Shown one piece after another: positions 18,177-26,827 of a DNA stretch of 64,000 nt. The position numbers and the translations under genes were made by a program. The stretch comes from JABDIP01 sp965250245 (GTDB lineage: Bacteria; Pseudomonadota; Alphaproteobacteria; DSM-16000; Inquilinaceae). The notes under the pieces were generated by a model, which saw only the letters and a list, made by a program, of their open reading frames with translations, searched no databases and was not told where the DNA came from. The stretch lies in NCBI GenBank assembly GCA_965250245.1, contig OZ252296.1:1116001-1180000 (forward strand), read 5' to 3'. Each line of letters begins with the position of its first letter. Position 1 is the stretch's first letter.

Positions 18177-19355
18177 TTGTCCCCAGTGAGCTACAAGGAC
18201 CATTTCCGGATCGCGCTGGACGCCGATCCCGAACGCCTGCATTTCGCCGCCCACAGCCACCATCTCTGGCCCGATGTCAGCTTCGAGGCCCAGAAGCATT
18301 GCTGGATGGATGCGGCCCGGCTGGCCGACCGCAAATGGGGCATGATCTTCGGCGAATTGATACCGCGGCTGCAGGCGAAGATCGCCGGCATCCTCGATCT
18401 CGACCGGTCCGACACGCTGGCCTTCGGGCCGAACACCCACAGCTTCATCCTGCGGCTTCTGTCCTGCCTGCCGCGCGACCGTCCGATCCGCATCCTGACC
18501 ACCGACAGCGAGTTCCACAGCTTCAACCGGCAGATCGCCCGCCTTGAGGAGGAGACGGACCGCGTCGCCGTCGAGCGCATCCCTGCGCGGCCCTTCGGAA
18601 GCTTCACCCTGCGCTTCGTGGAGGCGGCCTCGGCCAAGCGACACGACCTGGTCTTCTTCAGCCAGGTCTTCTTCAATTCCGGCTATGTGGTGCGGGACCT
18701 GCCGGCGATCGTCGCGGCGGTGGCCGATGCGAAGACCATGGTCGTGATCGACGGCTATCACGGCTTTCTCGGCGTGCCGTCGAGCCTGTCGCGGGTGGCG
18801 GACCGGGCCTTCTACCTGTCCGGCGGCTACAAATACGCCATGGCTGGCGAGGGCGCCTGTTTCCTGCATGCGCCTCCGGGCTTCGCCGACCGGCCGGAGG
18901 ATACCGGCTGGCTGGCGTCGTTCTCCGCCCTGGAACAGGCGCAGGGCGGTGTCGGCTATAGCAGGGACGGAAGCCGGTTCCTCGGCGCCACCTTCGACCC
19001 GTCCGGGCTCTATCGCCTCAACGCGGTGATCGACCTGCTGCGGTCGCTGCGGGTCTCCGTCACCGACATCCACGGCCATGCAAGACGGCTGCAGGAGCGC
19101 TTCGTCGCCGGCCTCGAGGCCCTGCAATTGCCCGACCTGCACCCCGATCGGCTCTTGGTGCCGCTGGCCGAGCGCAACCGCGGCCAGTTCCTGACCTTCG
19201 AGACCGCCGAGGCCGGCGCCATCCACCAGCGCCTGATGGACGCCAACATCATCACCGACCACCGAGACGACCGCCTGCGCTTCGGATTCGGGCTCTACCA
19301 GGACGCGGAGGATGTCGACCGCCTGCTGGAACGCCTGTCAGAGGTCCTGGCCTGA
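18177..19355 (+). CDS. kynureninase-like PLP-dependent enzyme (aminotransferase class V fold)
   Basis: This is a fold-type I PLP enzyme, most simply a kynureninase (kynurenine to anthranilate and alanine) given the adjacent dioxygenase. The cofactor-binding Asp is D192 in VVIDGYHGF, and the Schiff-base lysine is K219 in LSGGYKYAMAGEGA. The N-terminal FAAHSHHLWP resembles the substrate loop of class V enzymes. It is not a close match in my memory to classical KynU, so function rests on fold plus context. The start is uncertain: TTG at 18177 or GTG at 18186. Its last 18 bases overlap the convergent TetR gene. A decayed copy of its 3' end is found at 21.6 kb. Confidence 0.78.
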   Translation: MSPVSYKDHFRIALDADPERLHFAAHSHHLWPDVSFEAQKHCWMDAARLADRKWGMIFGELIPRLQAKIAGILDLDRSDTLAFGPNTHSFILRLLSCLPRDRPIRILTTDSEFHSFNRQIARLEEETDRVAVERIPARPFGSFTLRFVEAASAKRHDLVFFSQVFFNSGYVVRDLPAIVAAVADAKTMVVIDGYHGFLGVPSSLSRVADRAFYLSGGYKYAMAGEGACFLHAPPGFADRPEDTGWLASFSALEQAQGGVGYSRDGSRFLGATFDPSGLYRLNAVIDLLRSLRVSVTDIHGHARRLQERFVAGLEALQLPDLHPDRLLVPLAERNRGQFLTFETAEAGAIHQRLMDANIITDHRDDRLRFGFGLYQDAEDVDRLLERLSEVLA

Positions 19356-19976
19356 CGGAGCGGCGCCTGGCCGATCCGCCAGGAGTTCGTCGACCGACGC
19401 CCGGATGAACGCGTCGGCATCGAAATCCGCCTGGCCGGCGCGGGTCCTCAGCGCGAGGCTGTGCAGCAGGGCAGCGGCGAGCCGGCCCAGCCTCTCCGCG
19501 TCCGTCGACGGCGGCAGTTCGCCCGTGTCCCGCGCCTGTTGCATGCGCCGGATCAGGGTCTGGTCGATCCAGTCCAGCGCGCCGGTCAGATCGGCATGGA
19601 TATCGTCGTCGGCCGCCGCTTCCGCCGGCGCGGTGCACAGGACCGGGCAGCCCAGGCCGCCCGTTTGTCCCGCCAGATAGGTGGGCAGGGTGGCGCGGTA
19701 GAATTCGATCAGGTTGTCCCGGAGGCTCCCGTCCGAGAACAGAGCCGCCTCCAGCGCCCCAAGGAACTCGGCGTTGAACTTGGCCAGCGCCTTTCGATAG
19801 ATCGATTTCTTGTCGCCGAACGCGGCGTACAGGCTCGGCCGGTTCATGCCGGTCGCCGCGCTGATGTCGTCCAGCGTCGTCGCGGCATAGCCGCCTTGCC
19901 AGAACGCCTGAAGCGCCGCGCCCAGGGCGATGTCGGGGTCGTATCGACGCGGCCGCCCGCGTGGTCGGCCCGTCAT
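19338..19976 (-). CDS. TetR-family transcriptional regulator
   Basis: This is a 212-residue regulator with an N-terminal helix-turn-helix (TTLDDISAATGMNRPSLYAAF) and a variable ligand domain of TetR_C type. The N-terminus is strongly basic (GRPRGRPRRYD). It is divergent from the DUF1326/DUF2182 pair with 125 bases between start codons, so it probably controls that pair and itself. In that gap TGTACC (19980-19985) and GGTACA (20031-20036) form a spaced inverted pair, a possible but unproven operator. Confidence 0.9.
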   Translation of the reverse strand: MTGRPRGRPRRYDPDIALGAALQAFWQGGYAATTLDDISAATGMNRPSLYAAFGDKKSIYRKALAKFNAEFLGALEAALFSDGSLRDNLIEFYRATLPTYLAGQTGGLGCPVLCTAPAEAAADDDIHADLTGALDWIDQTLIRRMQQARDTGELPPSTDAERLGRLAAALLHSLALRTRAGQADFDADAFIRASVDELLADRPGAAPSGQDL

Positions 19977-20101
19977 TTATGTACCGTTTCGAACAAAAAC
20001 ATTGACGGCCATCAAATTATTATGCGATCTGGTACAAAATAAGGCGGATGTCCCGGCGATCCACCGGCATCCGGTCGGGACCGTATCAAAGGGGGCTGGC
20101 G

Positions 20102-20770
20102 ATGACCAACGGAGGCGATGCGAGCAAAGCGGCAATCCCGGCCTGGCGGATCGCCGGTGACTGGTTCGATGTCTGCTCCTGCAACGTGCCGTGCCCGTGC
20201 ACTTTCGCCCAGCCGCCGACCAACAATAGCTGCGACGTGGTCTTCGCGTACCGGATCACCGACGGCCATTTCGGCGATGTCAGCCTCGACGGGCTGAAGG
20301 TCGTCATCGTCGCCGGCTTCACCGGCAATGTCTGGGCGGGCGAGAAGCTGGATGCCGGGGTGTTCTTCGATGCCGCCGCGACCCCGGACCAGCGCCACGC
20401 GCTGGAGCTGATCTTCATGGGCCAGGCCGGCGGATGGATGACGCAGTTCATTCCCGTCGTCGGCAATCTTCGCGGTGTCGAATTCGCCGATATCGCCGTT
20501 GATGTCGACAACGCGCTGGAGCGCTGGGAGGTCAGCATTCCCGGCACCCTGAGCGCCAGCGGCGAGGCGCTGACCGGTCCGACCGCCGACCCGTCGCGGC
20601 GCGTGCAGACCTTCAACCCGCCGGGCAGCGAGATCGGCCCGACCGACGCGCCGGTCACCTGGGGCCGCAGCGTCGAGGGGCATTGGCGCGCCTTCGGTTT
20701 CTCCCAGGACATCGCGGCCGGCCAGAATAGCAAGCACATCCCGTTCGCATGGAGCGGGCCGGACGCGTGA
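20102..20770 (+). CDS. DUF1326 domain-containing protein
   Basis: This is a soluble 222-residue protein of the DUF1326 family. The hallmark is the N-terminal W-x-D-V-CSCNVPCPC cluster (about residues 21-34), a cysteine-rich site likely to bind a metal, perhaps copper. Function is unknown. The start was placed at the ATG preceded by AAAGGGGG; an earlier in-frame ATG at 20048 lacks a good ribosome site. It is coupled to the DUF2182 membrane protein gene, a partnership common for this family. Confidence 0.88.
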   Translation: MTNGGDASKAAIPAWRIAGDWFDVCSCNVPCPCTFAQPPTNNSCDVVFAYRITDGHFGDVSLDGLKVVIVAGFTGNVWAGEKLDAGVFFDAAATPDQRHALELIFMGQAGGWMTQFIPVVGNLRGVEFADIAVDVDNALERWEVSIPGTLSASGEALTGPTADPSRRVQTFNPPGSEIGPTDAPVTWGRSVEGHWRAFGFSQDIAAGQNSKHIPFAWSGPDA

Positions 20771-21597
20771 TGCCGGCCGCCGGTGCAGACGGCCGGACAC
20801 CCGACGCCGCCGTACACCTCGACACCGCGGCCGTCTGGTGCGTCGGCCTCATCGCGCTGGCATTTGCCGCGTGGCTGGCCGCCCTGGTTCTGATGGCGGG
20901 TATGGATCAGGGCCCGGGCACCCCGCTGCACGATTTCCCGACCTTCCTGATCGGCTGGATCATCATGCTGGCGGCGATGATGCTGCCGTCGGAGCTGAAC
21001 TATGTCCGGGTCTATGCCGGCCTGCTCGCGGGCCGGGGGATCCCCGGCCGCAGGAGTGTCGTTGCGATATCGGCGTTCATCGGCGGCTACGCCATTGCCT
21101 GGACGGCCTACGGCGCATTCGCCTTCCTGTTGGATGCCGCGATCCGCGAGGGCGCCGGCGACCTCATCCTGAGGCTCGGTCTGGGGCCGCCGCTCGCAGG
21201 CGCGGTGCTGGTGATCGCTGCGGCGTATCAGCTCTCGCCGATGAAACGGGCCTGCCTGACCCATTGCCGAACGCCGCTCAGCCATTTCGCCCGGCACTGG
21301 CGACCCGGCTCGGCGGGGGCGCTGCGCATGGGGTTCGGCCACGGTCTGCTGTGCGTCGGCTGCTGCTGGGCGCTGATGGCCGTGATGTTCGCGGTCGGGG
21401 CGATGAGCCTGATCTGGATGGGCCTTCTGGCCCTGCTGATGTTCGCGGAGAAGATGCTGCCCGGCGGCGGCCGCCTGGCAATGCCCATTGCCCTGTTCCT
21501 GGGAGTCATGGGCCTCTGGATCGCCCTATCGCCGGCAACGGCCCCGCTGATGGCCGACCCGCTCCTGTTCGGCTCGTCGATCTGCCGCGTCTTCTGA
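20770..21597 (+). CDS. DUF2182 integral membrane protein, predicted metal binding
   Basis: This is a membrane protein of about seven helices of the DUF2182 family. The conserved cysteine motifs are both present: MKRACLTHCRTP and, in the next helix, LLCVGCCWALM. These suggest metal or redox chemistry in the membrane. The ATG at 20770 overlaps the DUF1326 stop by one base (TGATG) and is preferred over an ATG 21 bases upstream. The function is not established. The pair with DUF1326 and a TetR regulator looks like a self-contained cassette. Confidence 0.85.
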   Translation: MPAAGADGRTPDAAVHLDTAAVWCVGLIALAFAAWLAALVLMAGMDQGPGTPLHDFPTFLIGWIIMLAAMMLPSELNYVRVYAGLLAGRGIPGRRSVVAISAFIGGYAIAWTAYGAFAFLLDAAIREGAGDLILRLGLGPPLAGAVLVIAAAYQLSPMKRACLTHCRTPLSHFARHWRPGSAGALRMGFGHGLLCVGCCWALMAVMFAVGAMSLIWMGLLALLMFAEKMLPGGGRLAMPIALFLGVMGLWIALSPATAPLMADPLLFGSSICRVF

Positions 21598-21608
21598 CTG
21601 TCGAGTTA

Positions 21609-21710
21609 GACGCCGACACCATCACCGACCGCCTGCGCTTCGGGTTGAGATCCTATCAGGACGAAGGCGACGTAGACCGTCCGCTGGAGTGGCATTCTAC
21701 CGCCTTGTGA
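21609..21710 (+). pseudogene. remnant of the kynureninase-like gene 3' end
   Basis: Translated in one frame, this 34-codon stretch reads DADTITDRLRFG, then SYQDEGDVDRPLE. It aligns with the C-terminus of the kynureninase-like protein (DANIITD, four extra residues, RLRFG, then LYQDAEDVDRLLE). About 20 of 30 residues are identical, with a four-residue deletion. It has no start and no upstream part of the gene. It has the same orientation as the intact copy 2.3 kb away, with the TetR, DUF1326 and DUF2182 genes between. It is a degraded fragment left by duplication or by insertion of that cassette. Confidence 0.75.
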
Positions 21711-21820
21711 CCCCTGGCGGCACGGCTGCCTCGCAGTCTGACAGTCCGATCAATCCACCATTGACATTGAATTGAACACTGTTCAATATCGCCTTTCTCA
21801 GCCATTAGGCGGATGCTGTC

Positions 21821-22438
21821 ATGAAGGCATTTCAGACTGTTATGTTCGTCATTGCGATGGTCCTGGCGACGACGCAGACCATGCGCCATGTCTATGTGAA
21901 ATGGATTGCGCCTGGCGATTCTGTGCTCGACCAGTTCCAATCCGAAGTGGAGTCGGATATCGCCGGTGCCGAAGACCTGGATACGCTCGTACTGCTGTAT
22001 GCGGACGCGAAGGCGGCTGTCGAAGCCTATGAAGCCAATCCGGAAAATCCGAAGTTCGAACCGCACAGGATGAGGACGATCGAGCCCTATGAGTCCGAGA
22101 TCAAGCTCAGGGACGCGATCGAACATCGCGAACGCTGGCAGCGCAAGGTCGGCGAAGTCTGGTTTTTCTGGGCCGCTGGGGCGATCGGCATAGCGATCGG
22201 CGCGTATGTTTATCGCGCGGTGAACGCCTGGCTTGGGATGTCGGGCGTGCTGGTCGGGTACTCCGAGATGCTTTTCTGGACGAGCCCGCTGCTGCATGCC
22301 CGGATTGCCGGCCCGGAGTTCGACATGCTCCTCACGGTGAAGCTCCTGCTGTCCGCCGTCACCTTCGTCTCTCTCATCGTTCTTTGGCTGTTGAGGGCAC
22401 GGGGGCTCCTGTTAACCCGAACGACCGACACCGGCTGA
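21821..22438 (+). CDS. hypothetical membrane protein
   Basis: This is a 205-residue protein that I do not recognise. It has an N-terminal hydrophobic segment (about 3-20). A soluble, acidic helical domain follows at about 35-110 (with DLDTLVLLYADAKAAVEAYEANP). Two further transmembrane helices lie at about 112-133 and 172-194. The layout resembles proteins with a periplasmic helical domain anchored at both ends. Codon use and the flanking AT-rich upstream stretch (about 21.74-21.82 kb) are slightly unlike the neighbours. It stands alone between the kynureninase remnant and the lipid cluster. Confidence 0.75.
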   Translation: MKAFQTVMFVIAMVLATTQTMRHVYVKWIAPGDSVLDQFQSEVESDIAGAEDLDTLVLLYADAKAAVEAYEANPENPKFEPHRMRTIEPYESEIKLRDAIEHRERWQRKVGEVWFFWAAGAIGIAIGAYVYRAVNAWLGMSGVLVGYSEMLFWTSPLLHARIAGPEFDMLLTVKLLLSAVTFVSLIVLWLLRARGLLLTRTTDTG

Positions 22439-22586
22439 AGACGTCAGCGCTTGCCCGGTGGGTTCGGGCGCATCTCCGCGGTCGGCCGGCGCCCGGTATC
22501 GTTAAGGCAAGGTTCACGGGTCGCGTGACAGACTCCGCGGCTTGAGGCCGGCCTGGCGGAAGGCCGGTGCCGCCGGGACCGCGTGG

Positions 22587-23510
22587 ATGACCGTGCCCTC
22601 CGACGAAACAGCCATTGCCGCGCGCCCGGCCTCGGGACCGCTCGCGAAGATGAAGGCGGTGCTGTCGCTGCTGCGCCTGCCGCAATGGATCAAGAACGGC
22701 TTCGTGCTGGCGCCGCTGTTCTTCACGCCGCAGGCGGTGTCCAGCCAGACGGCCACGAAGGTCGTGCTGGGCATGCTGTGCTTCTGCCTGATCTCGAGCT
22801 GCGTTTACATCATCAACGATCTGAGCGATCGCGAGGCCGACCGCGACCATCCGAAGAAGCGCCACCGGCCCCTTGCCGCGGGAACCGTTTCCACGGTCGA
22901 GGCGCTTGTCGTCCTGGCCCTGCTTTGCGCGGTCGGGTTCGTCGGCGCGGCGTCGCTCTCCGGCACCTTCGCACTGGTCCTCGCCCTCTATTTCTCGATC
23001 AACCTCGCCTATTCCTTCGGACTGAAGCATTGGCCGATCCTCGACCTGCTGGCCATCTCCGCCGGCTTCGTGCTGCGGGTCGATGCCGGGGCGCGGCTGA
23101 TCCATGTGCAGCCCAGCGAGTGGATCCTGATCTGCACCGGCTTCCTGGCGCTGTTCCTGGCGATCGCCAAGCGGCGGGACGATCTGGTCAAGGATGTCGG
23201 CACCGGGCATCGGCCGAGCCTGAAGGGCTACACCACCCAGTATCTCGACGTGGCGGCGACCATGGTGCTGGGGGCGCTGCTGGTCTCCTACGCCATCTAC
23301 ACCACCGACAACGACGTCATGGCGCGGCTCGGCAGCGATCGGCTCTACCTGACCGTGCCCTTCGTGTTGGCTGGCATCCTGCGCTACCTGCAGATCGCCC
23401 TGGTCGAGGAGCGTTCCGGATCGCCGACCACCATCGTGCTGACCGACCGGTTCATGATCGTGACGATCGCCGGCTGGATCGCCACCTTCGCGGCGCTGAT
23501 CTACGCATGA
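22587..23510 (+). CDS. decaprenyl-phosphate phosphoribosyltransferase-like UbiA prenyltransferase
   Basis: This UbiA-superfamily membrane enzyme is expected to transfer phosphoribose from PRPP to a polyprenyl phosphate, the first committed step of decaprenylphosphoryl-arabinose synthesis (Rv3806c/NoeC type). The first Asp-rich motif is NDLSDREADRDHP, with KKRHRPLAAG after it. The second signature region is YSFGLKHWPILDLLAISAGF. About nine transmembrane helices are visible. The ATG at 22587 gives 307 residues, close to the family. It overlaps the next gene by 4 bases; the DprE1/DprE2 genes downstream confirm the pathway. Confidence 0.88.
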   Translation: MTVPSDETAIAARPASGPLAKMKAVLSLLRLPQWIKNGFVLAPLFFTPQAVSSQTATKVVLGMLCFCLISSCVYIINDLSDREADRDHPKKRHRPLAAGTVSTVEALVVLALLCAVGFVGAASLSGTFALVLALYFSINLAYSFGLKHWPILDLLAISAGFVLRVDAGARLIHVQPSEWILICTGFLALFLAIAKRRDDLVKDVGTGHRPSLKGYTTQYLDVAATMVLGALLVSYAIYTTDNDVMARLGSDRLYLTVPFVLAGILRYLQIALVEERSGSPTTIVLTDRFMIVTIAGWIATFAALIYA

Positions 23511-24502
23511 GCGGGTTCGATCGACAGAGGCTTCGCAGGGCGGAGTTCTATACCGTCGGCGTCGCGGTGCTGTTCGTCGTGGCGATGGCGGTGTCCGGCA
23601 TCGTGATCGGCGCCGGCGACGTCACCGCACGGCTCGGCCTGCTGTCGGCGGAGCTTGTGGCCGGGCTGCTGGCCCTGTCGCTGCTCAACTACGCGCTCAG
23701 GGCCTGGCGTTGGCACCTGTTCGGCCGGCGCCTCGATATCGCGATTCCCCTCGGCCGCACCGCCCTGGTCTATGTCGCCGGGTTCGCCATGACGCCGACG
23801 CCCGGGAAGATGGGCGAGGCGCTGCGCCTGTGGCTGCTGGAACGGATCTACGGGTTCCGCTATGCCCGCACCGCCGCGGTGATGATCGGCGACCGGCTCG
23901 GCGACATGGCCGCGATCATGGGTCTGTGCCTGTTCGGCGCCGGCGCCTTCACCGGCTATGGCGGCTCGATCCTGCTCGTCGCGGCCGGCGGCGCCATGCT
24001 CACGGTTCTGCTGGCCCGCCCGGGGCTCCTGCTCGGCCTGATAGGAGTTGCCCATCGGGCGGTCGGGCGCTGGCCCCGGCTGTTTGCTGCCGCCCGTCAT
24101 TCGGTGCGGCACACCGCGCGGTTGTTCACGCCGACCCTGGCGGTCGCCGCGCTGGGGCTGGGTGCGGTCGGCTGGCTGGCGGAATGCGTCGGCCTCTATT
24201 GGCTGGTCAACGCCATGGGGGCGGCGATCAGCCTGCAGGGGGCGGTCTTCGTGTTCGCCTTCTCGCTGCTGGTCGGCGCGGTCTCCATGCTGCCGGGCGG
24301 GCTCGGCAGCACCGAGGCGACGATGTTCGCGCTGCTGACCCTGGCCGACGTGCCGGCGGATGTGGCGCTGGCGGCGACGGCGGTCAACCGGGCCGCGACG
24401 CTGTGGTTCGCGGTGCTGCTGGGCGTCGTGGTCCTGCCGTCGGCGATGCGGCTGGCGCGCGGCCCCGCGATGGCGACACAAGAGGCGGACAGCCGGGCAT
24501 GA
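23507..24502 (+). CDS. flippase-like LPG_synthase_TM domain membrane protein
   Basis: This is a membrane protein of 331 residues with about eight helices, of the lysylphosphatidylglycerol-synthase TM/flippase-like family (AglD/MprF membrane domain). The hallmarks are TPTPGKMGEALRLWLL in the first half and SMLPGGLGSTEATMFALL in the second. No catalytic MprF domain is attached. It lies inside the DPA operon with 4-base overlaps on both sides. It is therefore a good candidate for moving the polyprenyl-phospho-sugar across the inner membrane; this role is inferred from position. Confidence 0.8.
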   Translation: MSGFDRQRLRRAEFYTVGVAVLFVVAMAVSGIVIGAGDVTARLGLLSAELVAGLLALSLLNYALRAWRWHLFGRRLDIAIPLGRTALVYVAGFAMTPTPGKMGEALRLWLLERIYGFRYARTAAVMIGDRLGDMAAIMGLCLFGAGAFTGYGGSILLVAAGGAMLTVLLARPGLLLGLIGVAHRAVGRWPRLFAAARHSVRHTARLFTPTLAVAALGLGAVGWLAECVGLYWLVNAMGAAISLQGAVFVFAFSLLVGAVSMLPGGLGSTEATMFALLTLADVPADVALAATAVNRAATLWFAVLLGVVVLPSAMRLARGPAMATQEADSRA

Positions 24503-25842
24503 TGTGGAATGAGCGCACCCTGACGGGCTGGGGGCGGACCGCCCACGCGACCATGGAGGTCGGCCGGCCGGAGCGGCCGCGCGACCTGTCGGCGCTGCTG
24601 GCCGACACCAACGGCACCAGCGTGATCGTGCATGGCGCCGGCCGCAGCTATGGCGACGCGGCGCTGAATGCCGGCGGCCGGGCAATCCTGACCGAACGCC
24701 TGTCGCGGCTGCTGTCCTTCAACGAGAAGACCGGCCGGCTGGTTTGCGAGGCCGGCGTGACCTTCGCCGATCTGATGGACGTCTTCCTGCCGCGCGGCTT
24801 CTGCGTGCCGGTCACGCCCGGGACGGCGTTCGCCACCATCGGCGGCGCCGTGGCCACCGACGTGCACGGCAAGAATCATGACCGGGCCGGCAGCTTCGGC
24901 GACCACGTCGAGTGGATCGAGCTGGTGACGGCCAAGGGCCAGACCGTCCGCGTCTCACCCAAGGCCAAGCCCGCCCTGTTCGCCGCCACCATCGGCGGCA
25001 TGGGGCTGACCGGGATCATCACGACGGTCTGTTTCCGCATGGTCCGCGTGCCCTCCGCCAGCATGGCGCTGAAGGAACGCCGCATCGCCGATCTGGACGC
25101 CTTCTTCGCCGCGTTCGAGGAGGTCCGCGCCGATGCGGACTACTCCGTCGGCTGGATCGACGCCCTGGCCAAGGGCAAGCAGCTCGGCCGCGGCATCCTC
25201 GAGACCGCCACGGTCGCCGAGGCCGATCCGGCCAGGAAACCGAAGGACAGACAGCGCCGGGTGCCGATCGATTTCCCCGGCGTCGCCCTCAACCCGGTGA
25301 CCGTCGGCGCCTTCAACGACCGCTACTACCGGCGGGTGCCGGTCGCGGGACGGGACAGCGTGATCGCGGCGGACCGGTTCTTCTACCCGCTGGATGCGGT
25401 GCAGGACTGGAACCGCATCTATGGCAAGCGCGGCTTCTACCAGTTCCAATGCGTCGTTCCCGACGACACCGCCCGGGATGGCATCCGCCGGGCCTTGGAG
25501 ACGATCAGCGCGGCCCGGACGGCCTCGTTCCTGGCGGTGCTGAAGACCTTGGGCGGCGAGGGCAGGGGCATGCTGTCCTTCCCCATGCGCGGCTACACCC
25601 TGGCGCTGGACTTCCCGCGCAAGGCCGGCATCGAGGCGCTGCTGGACCAGCTCGAGGGCATCACCCTGGACCATGGCGGCCGGATCTATCTGGCCAAGGA
25701 CGCCGTGCTGTCACCGGAAGGCTTTGCGCGCATGTATCCGCGCAGCGACGTGTTCCGGGAGATCCTGTCGGAAGTCGACCCGAAGGGACGGTTCCAGTCC
25801 GACATGTCCCGGCGACTGAACCTGAAGGGCGGGCGGTCATGA
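24499..25842 (+). CDS. dprE1: decaprenylphosphoryl-β-D-ribose oxidase-like FAD protein
   Basis: This FAD-dependent oxidase performs the first half of the 2-epimerisation that turns polyprenylphosphoryl ribose into the arabinose form. The FAD_binding_4 domain has HGAGRSYGDAALN near residues 50-62 and TPGTAFATIGGAVATDVHGKNHD near 112-135. The C-terminal part has QFQCVVPDD and DHGGRIYLAKDA. The length of 447 is close to mycobacterial DprE1 (461). The start is the first of two adjacent ATGs, overlapping the flippase-like gene stop. The next gene is its partner reductase. Confidence 0.9.
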   Translation: MMWNERTLTGWGRTAHATMEVGRPERPRDLSALLADTNGTSVIVHGAGRSYGDAALNAGGRAILTERLSRLLSFNEKTGRLVCEAGVTFADLMDVFLPRGFCVPVTPGTAFATIGGAVATDVHGKNHDRAGSFGDHVEWIELVTAKGQTVRVSPKAKPALFAATIGGMGLTGIITTVCFRMVRVPSASMALKERRIADLDAFFAAFEEVRADADYSVGWIDALAKGKQLGRGILETATVAEADPARKPKDRQRRVPIDFPGVALNPVTVGAFNDRYYRRVPVAGRDSVIAADRFFYPLDAVQDWNRIYGKRGFYQFQCVVPDDTARDGIRRALETISAARTASFLAVLKTLGGEGRGMLSFPMRGYTLALDFPRKAGIEALLDQLEGITLDHGGRIYLAKDAVLSPEGFARMYPRSDVFREILSEVDPKGRFQSDMSRRLNLKGGRS

Positions 25843-26582
25843 GCGGCGAGACCTGGCTCGTACTCGGCGGGTCCTCCGCCATCGCCAATGCCTTCGCCCA
25901 TGAGGCGGCGGCGGCCGGTCACGACGTCCTGCTGGCCGGTCGGGATGTCGAGGATCTGAAGCGCAGCGCTGCCGACATCGCGATCCGCCACGGCGTGGCG
26001 GCCGGGGCGCTGGCTTTCGACGCGGTCGATTTCGACGGCCATCCGGATTTCATGGCCGCATGCCGGGAGGCGGCAAAGGGCAGGTTGAACCTGCTGCTGG
26101 CCTTCGCGCTGATGCCGGAACAGTCGGAGATGGAGCACGACTTCGCCCTGGCCCGGCAGGCGATCGAGGCGACCTATATGGGCGCGGCCTCGATCCTGTC
26201 CGCCGCTGCACCGGTCTTCGAGGAGCAGGGCGCCGGGCGCATCGTCGTGATCGGCTCGGTGGCCGGCGATCGCGGGCGGATCAAGAACTACATCTACGGC
26301 TCCGCCAAGGCCGGGCTGCATGCCTTCGTCCAGGGGCTGCGCGCCCGGCTGTCGCGGGCCGGCGTCTCGGTGACCACCATCAAACCGGGCTTCGTCGACA
26401 CCGCCATGACCTGGGGCCAGCCCGGCCTGTTCCTGGTCGCGTCGCCCGAGGATTGCGCCCGCGCCTGCCTGCGCCACGCCGATGCGGGCGCGGAGGTGCG
26501 CTACGTGCCGTGGTTCTGGTGGGGGATCATGACCATCATCAAGTCGATCCCTGAACGCATCTTCAAGCGCCTGTCGATCTGA
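25839..26582 (+). CDS. dprE2: decaprenylphosphoryl-2-keto-ribose reductase-like SDR
   Basis: This short-chain dehydrogenase reduces the keto intermediate made by DprE1, giving polyprenylphosphoryl arabinose. The cofactor motif is LGGSSAIANAFA at the N-terminus, and the active-site Tyr/Lys pair is in NYIYGSAKAG (YxxxK), preceded by IGSVAGDRGR. Length is 247 (mycobacterial DprE2 has 254). It overlaps dprE1 by 4 bases and is the last gene of the set. An arabinosyltransferase that would use the product is not seen in the window. Confidence 0.88.
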   Translation: MSGETWLVLGGSSAIANAFAHEAAAAGHDVLLAGRDVEDLKRSAADIAIRHGVAAGALAFDAVDFDGHPDFMAACREAAKGRLNLLLAFALMPEQSEMEHDFALARQAIEATYMGAASILSAAAPVFEEQGAGRIVVIGSVAGDRGRIKNYIYGSAKAGLHAFVQGLRARLSRAGVSVTTIKPGFVDTAMTWGQPGLFLVASPEDCARACLRHADAGAEVRYVPWFWWGIMTIIKSIPERIFKRLSI

Positions 26583-26827
26583 TTCACCCGGCCGCTCCGC
26601 AAGTGGGCGGGCAGGGCGCCGGCAATTTTGGATTGTCGGGCGCGAATACAGTTTCGCATACTTACGGCACGGTACAGGCCACCTCCCATCCGATGCGTCG
26701 CATCCTGGGAACAATGTGGCCAATGCGGCAGCGTGTGCGACGTCGTGCGGGGGCGGCGGACATGCCGATACAACAATGCCCGGACGCGTGGGCCGCTCGC
26801 CGAGCCGGGAAGGGAGGGTGCTGGCAG

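Noticed and set aside
20749..20769. Upstream ATG for the DUF2182 gene
   Set aside because: The ATG at 20770 overlaps the previous stop by one base and matches the coupling seen in this pair. The upstream seven codons lie inside DUF1326.
26603..26827. Extended N-terminus of PPK2
   Set aside because: The added 75 residues are unlike PPK2. The GTG at 26828 with GGAGGG is a better start.
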